31,430 nucleotides of DNA from a virus. Below the pieces are notes generated by a model that saw nothing but the letters and a program-made list of their open reading frames with translations, made no database searches and was not told the origin of the DNA. Positions 7,384-15,373 of the stretch are shown here, piece by piece; the first letter of the stretch is position 1, and each line of letters begins with the position of its first letter. The stretch is taken from positions 1-31,430 of the IMG/VR virus record IMGVR_UViG_3300006641_000103; one strand, 5' to 3'. The translations under genes and the position numbers were made by a program.

Positions 7384-9845
7384 TACGGGTACATCCTCGC
7401 GTCTGGGTTGTTGAGCATCTCGCGCATATCGCTGTCGCGCTGGTTCGCTTCCAGCCGGCGCTTCATGGCTTTCCCACCGATGGTGGTGAGATCTTCCGGC
7501 TGCGTCAGGTGGAACTGGTAGAACACCCTCCACACCGGACCATGCACCGTATCCATACGCTCCGCAGAGAAGTGCCGCGGCAAGATAGCTTCGAGCTCGC
7601 GTTGGGCCTCCTCGGGGTTCTTGGACAGGGTGATGGTCTTCCCGCCCGCCGCGCGCCCCACTCCAGTGAGTTGCTTGAGCTTCGTCGAGACCCACCCATC
7701 GGGTTCCTCGAGGGCGATCTGCTGCCCCGGGGCAAAGAACACCGGCCGGCGCTCCTCGCCATTCATCAGCAGGAAGCCGCCGTTCGCGGTGACGTCTCCC
7801 TTGCCGCGCTGCACGTAGAACATACCGGGCGTGCCAAACAGCCCGGGCATCCGCGCCTTCGCCTCGTCGAGGTCCGCGCGGAAGTTGTCGAGGGTGTTCT
7901 CCCGCTCGCCGAGCGCCGGGTTCATGTGGACCCCGGGGCCGATGTTCACGCCGTCCTTGAAGGCCGGGTAGTCCCGCCGCCGCACAACCTGAACGGTCCC
8001 GTCAGCGCCGGGCACCGAGAGATAGTTCGCCGTGAGGTTCTTCGTGATGACGTCCTTCGCGGCGTCCTCCGCACCCGGGATGCCCCGCGCGCGGAACTCG
8101 AGGAGCGTGCGCGCGTAGTCCGCGAGCAGTTCCTGGCCGACGTCCTGCTGGAAAACGATCTTCCCGGGGGCCGAGAAGATGCCGAGGCGTTTCACCTCGA
8201 GGGCGTCCGCCAGGCTCGACTTCAGCGTCGAGGTGACGTCGGCAACGACCTTCTCCTTCTGGTCCCCCGGACGGTTCATCAGGGTGGGCCAGTCGACGTT
8301 CTTCGCCCTCTCGTCCACTTCCTTGGCGACGTCGGGGTTCGCGTTGTAGGCCTTGAGGGCCGCTTCGAGGTTGCCCTGCGCGGTCGTGCGCATCAGCGAC
8401 TGCACCGCGGTGTACGCCTTGTAGGCGTCGCCGGACATGAAGTTCGAGACGTCCCTGCCTTCGGCTCCCAGCTTCGCGTAGAAGCGAAAGGCGTTGCTCT
8501 GAGCTTGCAGGTTGTTCACGTCCTGCAACGCCATGCTCATCGTGGTCTTCAGGTCGTTGCCGATGGAGTGGTAGGCGTTGACCATCTGGGCGGTCGCTTC
8601 CGCGGCCTTCCACGACGCGAGCGGGCTCTGCCACTCGGCGGGGTTGTTCCCTTCGCGGGCCCCGTTCGCTGCAAGCATCCGCGCCATGAGGATGGGCTGG
8701 AGCTTGTTGGCTTCCTCCGGGTCCACCGGGTAGCCGCCCTGGGTGCCCTTGAGGATGTAGGCGTTGATCGCGACGTTCTGCCTCACGACCTTGTCCAAAG
8801 CAGCCTGCAACTTGTTGTTGAGTCGGTCGTAGACCGCCTCGCCGCCATGCTGGCTGCGGGCCTTCTCGAGGCCCAGCTGGACCGCGGTGAGTTGCTTCTC
8901 GTCGCCGGACTGCAGCGCAGTGACCATCTGCTTCTCGATGTCGTCGTAGGCCTTGAAGGCTCCGGCGGACAGGCTCGAGAGGTACTCCTTGGTGGCCTTC
9001 TCGGACACTTGCGCGGCCGACGCGGGGAACATATCGGCGAACGACTGGCCTTGGGGGCCGTAGTTTTTCTCGTGCAGGAGCGCCTCGACCCGCTGGAGTT
9101 GCTGTGGGGTGCGCGCCGAGTCGATCAGCGTGGATAGGACGTGGGCGCGACCCTTCACCTCGTCGCCTAGGGAAAGGGTCGTGGAGCGCCGAAGCCAGTC
9201 CTGCAGATCGGCCACGCTCGCCGTCCCGCTCTGACCATACACTTCTTCGGACAGGGCGGACAGGCCGGCGTTACGCTGCTCCTTGGCGGCGTTCACGCGG
9301 AACTGCAGGATCGCGTGGTCGGTGCTCTGCTTGAACGTCGAGAGCATCGACCCGTCCAGCGTCGGGTTCCCGGACCCGGTGCCGAACTCGCGCTTCACCC
9401 ACTCGTCGCGGAACGCCTCCGGGTCGGTCCCGAAGGGTTGCTGCGAGAGCGCCGTGAGGAAGTCCGCCGAGGACTTCTGGCCCGCCACCGCGCCTTTGGT
9501 GCGCGAGAAGGCCGTCATGTAGTCCCGGTCGTCGCCGAGCGTGGGATCCGGGGTGCCCGCCAAGGCGTCGGCAAGACCTTTTGCCTTCTGGTCCTCGTTC
9601 TCCTGCGCGATCTTGTGCATCGCCTCGGCGTGGTCCGCGCGCTGGAGCGTCTGCGCCGCGGAACTCAGCCCGTCGAAGAAGTTCCCGAAGGACTTCGACA
9701 GGATCGACAGGTCCGTGGTGTCGTGCTGGACGACCGGCGTCGGGTTGTCGAAGACCTGGGACCGCTCACGCGGGGCTTGCACGCCGGGCGAATCGCCCCG
9801 CGAAGGGCGGGTACGGGCGAGGTTGGTCTCGCGGATTGCGCTCAT
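7383..9845 (-). CDS. internal virion protein, T7 gp15-like
   Basis: An 820-aa, mainly helical protein in the gp15 slot (T7: 747 aa). Early section QVFDNPTPVVQHDTTDLSILSKSFGNFFDGLSSAAQTL is typical of gp15-type ejection proteins, and the body is a long set of charged helices. The C-terminal part (about 640-800) carries an extra mixed region with QQIALEEPDGWVSTK and a final EMLNNPDARMYP. It would form the periplasmic tunnel of the ejection machine. Its TAA shares bases with the lysozyme ATG. Length beyond T7 may reflect an added domain. Confidence 0.85.
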   Translation of the reverse strand: MSAIRETNLARTRPSRGDSPGVQAPRERSQVFDNPTPVVQHDTTDLSILSKSFGNFFDGLSSAAQTLQRADHAEAMHKIAQENEDQKAKGLADALAGTPDPTLGDDRDYMTAFSRTKGAVAGQKSSADFLTALSQQPFGTDPEAFRDEWVKREFGTGSGNPTLDGSMLSTFKQSTDHAILQFRVNAAKEQRNAGLSALSEEVYGQSGTASVADLQDWLRRSTTLSLGDEVKGRAHVLSTLIDSARTPQQLQRVEALLHEKNYGPQGQSFADMFPASAAQVSEKATKEYLSSLSAGAFKAYDDIEKQMVTALQSGDEKQLTAVQLGLEKARSQHGGEAVYDRLNNKLQAALDKVVRQNVAINAYILKGTQGGYPVDPEEANKLQPILMARMLAANGAREGNNPAEWQSPLASWKAAEATAQMVNAYHSIGNDLKTTMSMALQDVNNLQAQSNAFRFYAKLGAEGRDVSNFMSGDAYKAYTAVQSLMRTTAQGNLEAALKAYNANPDVAKEVDERAKNVDWPTLMNRPGDQKEKVVADVTSTLKSSLADALEVKRLGIFSAPGKIVFQQDVGQELLADYARTLLEFRARGIPGAEDAAKDVITKNLTANYLSVPGADGTVQVVRRRDYPAFKDGVNIGPGVHMNPALGERENTLDNFRADLDEAKARMPGLFGTPGMFYVQRGKGDVTANGGFLLMNGEERRPVFFAPGQQIALEEPDGWVSTKLKQLTGVGRAAGGKTITLSKNPEEAQRELEAILPRHFSAERMDTVHGPVWRVFYQFHLTQPEDLTTIGGKAMKRRLEANQRDSDMREMLNNPDARMYP

Positions 9846-9853
9846 GTGGTTCC

Positions 9854-10396
9854 TTAGAAGGCGTCTTCGTAACGCACGGACGGGTTGCGGTTACGTGCCG
9901 CGTCCTCGATCCGCTTGTTGGCGGCGTCTTGCGCGCCGATCTTCAGGCCCGAACCGATGGCGTTGAAGATGCCCCCGGTGAACGCCGCGGTGGACGTACG
10001 GTTGGCTGCGTCGGCGGCGTTCACCGCGCCCTGCTGGGCCGCAACCTTCCGGGCCTGTAGCGAGTTGTTCATGCTCGCGCGATTCGCCTCGATGCGCGAG
10101 ATGTCCAAGCCCCCGACGTAGCCGAGGTCAGCGATCTCCCGGCCGAGCATCCCGAAGCCCTCTGCGGAGGCCACGCGAGCCCTGCCAAGGTCTTCGTCCA
10201 GTTGGCGCATCCGATCCGACTTCTTCTCGGACGCGACTCGGTTGTTTTCCGCCTGCTGCCGAGTCGCCTCGTCAATCGCCGCCTGCGCGTTCTGCGCGGC
10301 AGCGGCCGCTTGGGCCTGTGCGGCGTCGGACTGCTGTGACGCCTGCACCACACTAGACACGGCGCTGAAGATCATCATTGCGACGGGCATACTCAT
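9854..10396 (-). CDS. internal virion protein, T7 gp14-like
   Basis: A 180-aa Ala/Gln-rich protein in the gp14 position (T7: 196 aa). Hydrophobic N-terminus PVAMMIFSAVSSVVQAS, then a long Ala/Gln helix, then DISRIEANRASMNNSLQARKVAAQQG and a Gly-rich hydrophobic stretch TGGIFNAIGSGLKIG. In T7, gp14 is ejected into the outer membrane to start the DNA-translocation channel. It is followed 8 bases later by the gp15-like gene. Confidence 0.88.
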   Translation of the reverse strand: MSMPVAMMIFSAVSSVVQASQQSDAAQAQAAAAAQNAQAAIDEATRQQAENNRVASEKKSDRMRQLDEDLGRARVASAEGFGMLGREIADLGYVGGLDISRIEANRASMNNSLQARKVAAQQGAVNAADAANRTSTAAFTGGIFNAIGSGLKIGAQDAANKRIEDAARNRNPSVRYEDAF

Positions 10397-10400
10397 ACGC

Positions 10401-12698
10401 TTACCCCTGCGGTTGCTGCGCCACGTTGTTGTAGAAGCCGACCCACGACGCTCCAGTGATGACGAACGGGTACGGAGAACTGGAGACCACTTCGACCTTG
10501 CTGGTGTCCCCTCGCGAGCCCACGCGGACCCGATAGTTGCCTTGCGGGACCACCGAGGGCGTGCCGATCAGGTTCAGGCTCGAGCCTAGGATCCGACCGG
10601 TCATCGTCCACACCTTCGGATCACGGGCCTCCGCGGTCACATGGACCTCGAAGTAGCCGGTGTTCTTGTAGTTGAACGTGAAGTGCCTGAGTTGCAGCCG
10701 GCCGGTCTTGATTGCCGAGCCGTTCTGGTCACGCAGGTATTGCTTCGAGAGCTCGCAGCGGGCCTCGTAGGGGCTCCCCACGTAGGCGCTGCCCCCGGAG
10801 AAGTCCCCAGAGGCGCGTACCGTGGTGCCAGACGGGTACGTCACGGACAGGACGCGCCCGGCGTTTCCCGTGAAGTCCCCGCTGAGAAGGACCGCAGCGG
10901 CGTCGCCGTGAGCGTATGACGTCGTCCACGTCGTCCAGTCGTTGCCGGCATCGTAGACCCCAGTGAGGGACTCGCGGCGGTCGTAGAGCGGGGCGAAGCC
11001 CAGCCCTGCGTCGGCCGTCTCGGTCTCCACGGGGAGCTTCTCGAGGCACACCTCGGTCCCGCGGGCGATCAGGAGATACATGAAGTCGCCGACGACGGAC
11101 GCGCCGTAGACGTACGCGGCGGTGTCGTTCTCGGCAAGCTTGTACCGCCCCCAGGCTGACTGGACCTTCTTGTCCCCGTCCCAGTAGGACGTGTAGACGT
11201 AGACGCTGTTGCGCTCGTCATCTGGGACCACGAAGAGACGACCCGCAAGCGGACTCGCCGTCATGCAGCGGATCCGCGGGGGCACGTATCCGAAGCAGTG
11301 CTTCGTCACGTCCGCGGCCACGTTGGAGAACGTGTCTCCGTTGTAGAAGTACTCGTACACGACGCCAGACTCTTGAACCGAGCCGGCGAAGTAGAGTTGC
11401 TCCCCCATGGTCACCGGACGCGCGTACGGGTCCACCTGATAGGACGTCGTGACGTCCATCGCGGCGGTCTTCGGCGTGAAGCGCTCCGTAGAGCCGATCT
11501 CGAACTGCACCGAGTCGGCCGTCAGGAACAGCGCCTTGCGGAACGGGATGCCATAGCGGAGGATCGTGACCTTGTTGGTCGACGCTTGGAGCTCAACGGG
11601 ATCCGAGTCGATCTCTTGGAAGGCCTTGTCGGGCCAGATCGTGAACACGTCGCCGGCCTGCGAGAACGTGACGAACTCGTCCGCCGCCAGGCCCAATCGG
11701 CCGCGGTGGAAGAAGACGTCCACGATCTCCTTGCCGATGAACGCCGGCTCAGGGACCGAGATGTCATCGCCTACCGGTCGAACGGTCCACGTCGCCTTCT
11801 GGAAGGTGAACGTGCCGTCGTTGTTCCGCACGAGTTGGTGGGGCATCGTGGTCGCGTCGAACTGGTACGCCGTCCCCGGCGCGGCCACTTCCTTCCACAC
11901 GCTGCCCGCCTGGTCCTGAACGTAGTACTCGTCGAACTCGGTGTCCTCGTTGCCGGTCACCTTGTAGATCACGAGGGACCCTGACGCGGCCGGGAGGGCA
12001 CTGAAGGTCTGCTTCGTGCCGTCCACCGCGCCCTTCACGGCGGTGTACGCCGGGGTGCCCGTGGCGGGCGTCGCCGGGGATCCCGTCACGGTGTACGTGA
12101 AAGTGGTCGCCCCGGTCACGGTGATCTGGAAGACCCCGTTGTACGCGGTCTGGGTACATCCGGAGACGGTCACCCAATCGCCGGTCGTCAGGCTGTGTGC
12201 CACGCCAGTCGTCACGGTGGCCGTAGTGGACGCGCGCGTGATGCTCGAGACGGTCTGCGGAGTGAGCGTGCGGCCGAACCTGGCGCTGCTCATCGCGGCC
12301 GTCACGGACCGGTTCACCACGAAGGTGTAGTCCGCCACGGTGACACACACGATGTCGTGCGGGTCCCCTGCGAGGTACGTCTTACCGTCCGGGTACGCGA
12401 CGGTCTTCGCGGCCCCCGTCAGGAGGTCGAAGACCACCAAGTCGTCGTCCCCCACCACGACCGCGTAGCGCTCCGTAGAGTCGCGGTCGATGACGTGAAG
12501 GGCGTACTCGATGGTTGAGTCGAGGGTCGTGAGGGTCTTTACGTGTTGCGTCGCGGGCCGCTTCTCGAAGCCGCCCGTGATCACGGAGAACAGCACGTTG
12601 TCCGCCACCTCGACCTGGCTGGGGAGGCGGACGGGATGGGGCTGGCGCGAGACGCCATTGAAGAGCGTCTTGATCGGCTGCTCGACAAGCTGCCCCAT
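10401..12698 (-). CDS. tail tubular protein B (nozzle), T7 gp12-like
   Basis: A 765-aa protein, near the T7 gp12 length (794 aa). Begins LVEQPIKTLFNGVSRQPHPVRLPSQVEVADNV, the typical gp12 opening in which the phage plug passes DNA. A VFFHRGRLGLAADEFVTFSQAGD segment and VELQASTNKVTILRYGIPF are conserved in the family. A central section around residues 135-180 (TVSGCTQTAYNGVFQITVTG) looks like an inserted Ig-like or TTP-type repeat. Ends NNVAQQPQG. It would form the nozzle together with gp11 as the DNA channel through the tail. Confidence 0.95.
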   Translation of the reverse strand: MGQLVEQPIKTLFNGVSRQPHPVRLPSQVEVADNVLFSVITGGFEKRPATQHVKTLTTLDSTIEYALHVIDRDSTERYAVVVGDDDLVVFDLLTGAAKTVAYPDGKTYLAGDPHDIVCVTVADYTFVVNRSVTAAMSSARFGRTLTPQTVSSITRASTTATVTTGVAHSLTTGDWVTVSGCTQTAYNGVFQITVTGATTFTYTVTGSPATPATGTPAYTAVKGAVDGTKQTFSALPAASGSLVIYKVTGNEDTEFDEYYVQDQAGSVWKEVAAPGTAYQFDATTMPHQLVRNNDGTFTFQKATWTVRPVGDDISVPEPAFIGKEIVDVFFHRGRLGLAADEFVTFSQAGDVFTIWPDKAFQEIDSDPVELQASTNKVTILRYGIPFRKALFLTADSVQFEIGSTERFTPKTAAMDVTTSYQVDPYARPVTMGEQLYFAGSVQESGVVYEYFYNGDTFSNVAADVTKHCFGYVPPRIRCMTASPLAGRLFVVPDDERNSVYVYTSYWDGDKKVQSAWGRYKLAENDTAAYVYGASVVGDFMYLLIARGTEVCLEKLPVETETADAGLGFAPLYDRRESLTGVYDAGNDWTTWTTSYAHGDAAAVLLSGDFTGNAGRVLSVTYPSGTTVRASGDFSGGSAYVGSPYEARCELSKQYLRDQNGSAIKTGRLQLRHFTFNYKNTGYFEVHVTAEARDPKVWTMTGRILGSSLNLIGTPSVVPQGNYRVRVGSRGDTSKVEVVSSSPYPFVITGASWVGFYNNVAQQPQG

Positions 12699-12701
12699 GG
12701 G

Positions 12702-13301
12702 TTACTGTCCTCGGATGTAGTTGTTGCGGTAGGCCGCGAGGGCCACGCTGCGGCTGTCGCGCAGGACGTTGGCGTCGTCGGAGGCTTCCTCGCTGGCGTT
12801 GAGCTTGGCGAGGGAGTCGTTGATTTCCTTCTCGATCCACCCTTCTAGCACGTTCGAGCCAATTTGGCGCATCTGGTACTTCCCGCCAGCCACCCAGGCG
12901 ATGTAGTGCGCGAGGCGGTAAGGGAGCTCGGTGAACTCGAGGAGATAGACGATGTCCACCACGACGTCGTCGTCGAATGTGAACGTCTTGTCCGTGAGGT
13001 TGTACAGGAAGCCGTCGCGCTCGGTGACGTCGATGTCGGCGTCATCGCCGCTCGTGTCCACCTTCAGGCAGTTGTCCGGCAGCGGGATCTTGCTGTCGCT
13101 GTCGAGCGTGAGCGTGGTTTCCTTCTCGGTGTTGCAGTGCCAGCCCGACTCGAGAACGTCGCGCATGGTCTCGTCGTAGACCGCTTCCGCGGCCTCCGCG
13201 TCCGGAAGGCCGGACGAGAGCGACGACACGGGATCCTCACCGATGCACTTGAGGATGATGTTCACCGCGTCGAGCTTGCTGAATACGGTATTGGACGGCA
13301 T
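12702..13301 (-). CDS. tail tubular protein A, T7 gp11-like
   Basis: A 199-aa protein, nearly the T7 gp11 length (196 aa). Hallmarks are AVNIILKCIGEDPVSSL, then DAEAAEAVYDETMRDVLESGWHCNTE, then a KIPLPDNCLKVD strand and a C-terminal helix ending ALAAYRNNYIRGQ. Twelve copies form the adaptor ring between portal and nozzle. It lies 47 bases after the 97-aa gene and 3 bases before the gp12-like gene, in T7 order. Confidence 0.95.
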   Translation of the reverse strand: MPSNTVFSKLDAVNIILKCIGEDPVSSLSSGLPDAEAAEAVYDETMRDVLESGWHCNTEKETTLTLDSDSKIPLPDNCLKVDTSGDDADIDVTERDGFLYNLTDKTFTFDDDVVVDIVYLLEFTELPYRLAHYIAWVAGGKYQMRQIGSNVLEGWIEKEINDSLAKLNASEEASDDANVLRDSRSVALAAYRNNYIRGQ

Positions 13302-13311
13302 GAGGGTTCCG

Positions 13312-13337
13312 AAAAGCAGCCCCGAGTGGAGCTCGGG
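13312..13337 (-). terminator. hairpin with U-run before the gp11-like gene
   Basis: On the minus strand CCCGAG-CTCCA-CTCGGG forms a 6-bp GC stem, followed after five bases by TTTTC. A weaker intrinsic terminator or a processing site, a few bases before the gp11 ribosome binding region. Confidence 0.6.
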
Positions 13338-13348
13338 ACCGCTTGGTG

Positions 13349-13642
13349 TTACGTGAGGAGCGTGGACAGCGCCGCACCCGCGCCGCCGACGTTCGAGGCG
13401 TCGTAGTACGCCGCGTGCGCCAGGGTCGTGTCGAGTTGCGCGCCCGTGCCGAACACCTTGTCAACCTTCGTGGTGATGACCACAAAGGACACTTCGGTGT
13501 CGTCGAACGACGGGTCGTCGCCTTCGACGCGCCGGCCGATGCCGCTGACGGCCCCGCTCGTCGCTTCGGTGAGGATGACTTCCCAGATGTTGCCGGCCGC
13601 TGCTTGAAACTGGAACTTGCGGACGTTCAGGCCGAGGGCCAT
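13349..13642 (-). CDS. hypothetical virion-region protein (97 aa)
   Basis: A 97-aa protein beginning MALGLNVRKFQFQAAAGNIW and ending GAGAALSTLLT, between the capsid and gp11 genes, flanked by a terminator on each side. AAGGAG precedes the ATG. Central pattern GDDPSFDDTEVSFVVITTKV suggests beta strands. The Ala/Gly-rich tail is probably flexible. T7 has no gene here. It may be a minor head or head-tail protein, but no family is recognised. Placement between two terminators suggests a controlled dose. Confidence 0.7.
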   Translation of the reverse strand: MALGLNVRKFQFQAAAGNIWEVILTEATSGAVSGIGRRVEGDDPSFDDTEVSFVVITTKVDKVFGTGAQLDTTLAHAAYYDASNVGGAGAALSTLLT

Positions 13643-13658
13643 TGGATCTCCTTGTGGG

Positions 13659-13697
13659 AAAAAGAGGGGACCTAGCGCGTACGCACCCAGTCCCCTC
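13659..13697 (-). terminator. intrinsic terminator after the major capsid gene
   Basis: On the minus strand GAGGGGAC pairs perfectly with GTCCCCTC, with a GCGTACGC inner stem in the loop, and TTTTT follows at once. It is placed like T7 terminator T-phi, directly after gene 10, and would reduce transcription into the tail genes. Confidence 0.85.
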
Positions 13698-13704
13698 ACG
13701 CCTC

Positions 13705-14501
13705 TTAGGAGGTTTTGAACTCGACGCAAGCCTCGGGGCGGAGCTTGTCCGTGCCTGCGGCCATCTTGGCGACCATGAAGTCTTCCTGCCGGCGGACGTC
13801 GCGCTGCGTCTCCATCGCCAGTTCGGCGAGCTTGACGGTGGCGACCGCTTGCGGCACCCACAGGACACCCGTGGTCGTCGAGTAGTTCGCCCGGTACTTC
13901 GGGTACACCGAAGTGTCGGACGTCTCGTTGGCCGTCGGCATCAGGCGCGAACGCAGGATCTGCACGTCCTCGACCACGATGGTCTGGGCACGGTTCTTCG
14001 TGCTCAGGTCGCCCAGGTCCTTGTGGATGTACAGGTAGTTGCCGTTCGAGTCCTTCGCGTACTTGATCGCGTCGAACACGGCAGCGTTCACCGCCATGTA
14101 CATCGGGGCGTCCTCGGGGACGTCCTTGTTGAACATGTTGATGCGCGCGGTGCGGATCGCGTCGATCCACGTCTTGCCATCGATGGTGCCTGAGTTCGTC
14201 AGGGACGAGTCGGTGACGGTGTTACCCGCCGGGAACGGACCGTCGGCCGCGGTGCGCGCACCGAGGATGATCGCACGGAAGACGTTCTTGTCGAACGCCT
14301 TGGCGACCGCCTTGCCGAGCTCTTGCGAGAACTGCGAGGTCACATCGAAGTGGGACATCTTCGCGTCGAGGTCGTAGATCGCGGTGTGCGCGACCAGCAG
14401 GCCGTCGACGGTGACGGTCACTTCCGTGGTGTCGATGTCGTTGCCGAGCATCTCTTGGCCGGCCGTGTGGTACTCGGCGGTCGCTTTCCAGGTCTTCGGG
14501 A
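13705..14501 (-). CDS. major capsid protein, T7 gp10-like, exon 2
   Basis: The remaining 264 codons of the capsid protein (plus the split codon). Starting with FPKTWKATAEYHTAGQEM, it continues with VTVTVDGLLVAHTAIYDLD, matching T7 VITIDGLLTADVLIYDIE, then MSHFDVTSQFSQELGKAVA (T7 MNHYDVRSEYTSQLGESLA). The end QEDFMVAKMAAGTDKLRPE with AVATVKL before it is typical of the HK97-like fold in T7-type capsids. A partial frame could start at an internal ATG (14451), but that would miss the conserved N-terminal arm. A strong terminator (13659-13697) follows. Confidence 0.95.
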
Positions 14502-15106
14502 CATTTCTGGAAAGCCTTGGTGTTCACAGCGGTTCGCACCCGCTGCCGGAGCCTTACGCTCCCGCTGCACGTCGCCGTGCAGATCAGACTATATCTTCAC
14601 AACCATGCCGCCGGAGATACTCAGCCGCCGCCTCAAGGCGTCGCGGGCTGTCCTTCATCATCCCTAGCGCGACGTTGCACGGGCTGCAGAGCAGTCCGCG
14701 AACGACACCGGTCCTGTGGTCGTGATCGACCGAGAACTTGGTGTACCGCGAGGAGTTGAGGGTGCAGCGGCAGATGGAGCACTTCCCACCTTGCGCTGCG
14801 AGCATCTTGTGATACTCAGTGTTGCACACGCCGAGCTTCTTGTAGCGGTGCGCTTCGATCAAACACTCGCGGCACTCGTTTCTGTGCCGGCCGGTGTCGG
14901 ATCGAGAATAGAAGTCACTGAGGGGCTTTTCAGTCCCACACAGGCGGCACACTTTCGGTGTGCCATCCATTTCGATTCGCTTGAATCTACGGGCTTGCGC
15001 CCTAGTCGTTGAACCTTCCCGCCGTTAGGTCGGGCTTGGCTGCTGATTGCCTACGAGAGGGTTTCCAGCAGTTAAGACGGTTTTACTCCAGCTCTCCGAA
15101 GGGTTT
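14502..15106 (-). ncRNA. group I self-splicing intron (IA2-like) in the major capsid gene
   Basis: A 605-base intron with core elements visible. P1: exon UUCCAGU pairs with the guide GCUGGAG (15086-15092), with a U-G pair at the 5' splice site. P10: exon 2 start UCCCGAAG pairs with CUUCGG-A-GA of the P1 loop with one bulge. The R element GUUCAACGACUAGGG (15001-15015) and the S element AAGAUAUAGUC (14587-14597) pair GACUA/UAGUC as P7, and both closely match the T4 td intron. Two small hairpins follow R, at 14991-15002 (P7.1) and 14974-14987 (P7.2). After S come hairpins CUGCACG-GCGA-CGUGCAG, GGAGC/GCUCC and CAGCGG/CCGCUG (P9 domain). The intron ends in G at 14502. An endonuclease ORF fills the space between R and S. 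Confidence 0.93.
14584..14970 (-). CDS. intron-encoded HNH / endonuclease VII-family homing endonuclease
   Basis: A 128-aa protein inside the capsid intron. N-terminal zinc ribbon with Cys8, Cys11, Cys33 and Cys36. The C-terminal half is endonuclease VII-like HNH: YHKMLAAQGGKCSIC (Cys64, Cys67), FSVDHDHRTG (Asp82 to His85), GLLCSPCNVALGMM (Cys95, Cys98, Asn99) and a final helix RRLEAAAEYL. Such enzymes cut intron-less alleles to spread their intron. The last codons (CEDIV-stop) are also the S element of the ribozyme core, so the protein and the RNA share sequence. No strong ribosome binding site lies before the ATG, and P7.2 overlaps that position, so translation is probably low and structure-controlled. 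Confidence 0.9.
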   Translation of the reverse strand: MDGTPKVCRLCGTEKPLSDFYSRSDTGRHRNECRECLIEAHRYKKLGVCNTEYHKMLAAQGGKCSICRCTLNSSRYTKFSVDHDHRTGVVRGLLCSPCNVALGMMKDSPRRLEAAAEYLRRHGCEDIV

Positions 15107-15284
15107 ACTGGAAGGACTTGCCGCTGGTGATGGTCTTGACCTGATGCTTGTCGAGGGTCACCACCGCTTCGCTGAAGGCCGCGAGGACTTCGCCGCCGAA
15201 GACCTTCAGGAAGAGGTTGCGGTCATCGGACACGCTCTGGCCGTAGCCAAAGCGCGCCGGGTTGGAGGGATCTCCGAACGCCAT
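15107..15284 (-). CDS. major capsid protein, T7 gp10-like, exon 1
   Basis: The first 59 codons plus one base of the capsid gene, interrupted by a group I intron. It encodes MAFGDPSNPARFGYGQ, then NLFLKVFGGEVLAAF and TITSGKSFQ, matching T7 gp10 LALFLKVFGGEVLTAF and SISSGKSAQ. Without splicing, translation stops at TAA right after SGKSFQ. With the exon ending CAGT joined to exon 2 at TCCCG, the frame reads SGKSFQFPKTWKATAEYH, restoring the conserved QFP that T7 also has. AAAGGAAAC precedes the ATG. The whole spliced protein is 324 aa (T7 gp10A: 345). Confidence 0.93.
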
Positions 15285-15299
15285 GTTGTTTCCTTTAGG

Positions 15300-15346
15300 A
15301 AAAGCGAGACCCGCGCGCCCACAGAAAGGGGCGCGGAACGGGACTC
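15300..15346 (-). terminator. hairpin and U-run upstream of the capsid gene
   Basis: On the minus strand a 7-bp GC stem (15314-15320 with 15329-15335) sits within an outer stem GAGTCCC/GGGTCTC with one mismatch. GCTTTTCC follows directly. This fits a partial intrinsic terminator or a processing hairpin just ahead of the capsid ribosome binding site. Confidence 0.6.
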
Positions 15347-15373
15347 AGGAGGGAGTTGCGTAAACCCGAGGGC

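Noticed and set aside
13705-14451. Capsid protein starting at an internal ATG (248 aa)
   Set aside because: It would lack the conserved N-terminal arm (FLKVFGGEV, SGKS), which is present in exon 1 with a good ribosome binding site.
14222-14539. Alternative frame crossing the 3' intron-exon junction as a possible capsid start
   Set aside because: The frame runs through KCPEDLESDRR, which is not gp10-like. Only splicing at 15107/14501 gives the conserved QFPKTW text.
14502-15106. Intein in the capsid gene
   Set aside because: A stop codon directly follows exon 1, so no continuous protein frame exists. RNA core elements of a group I intron are visible instead.
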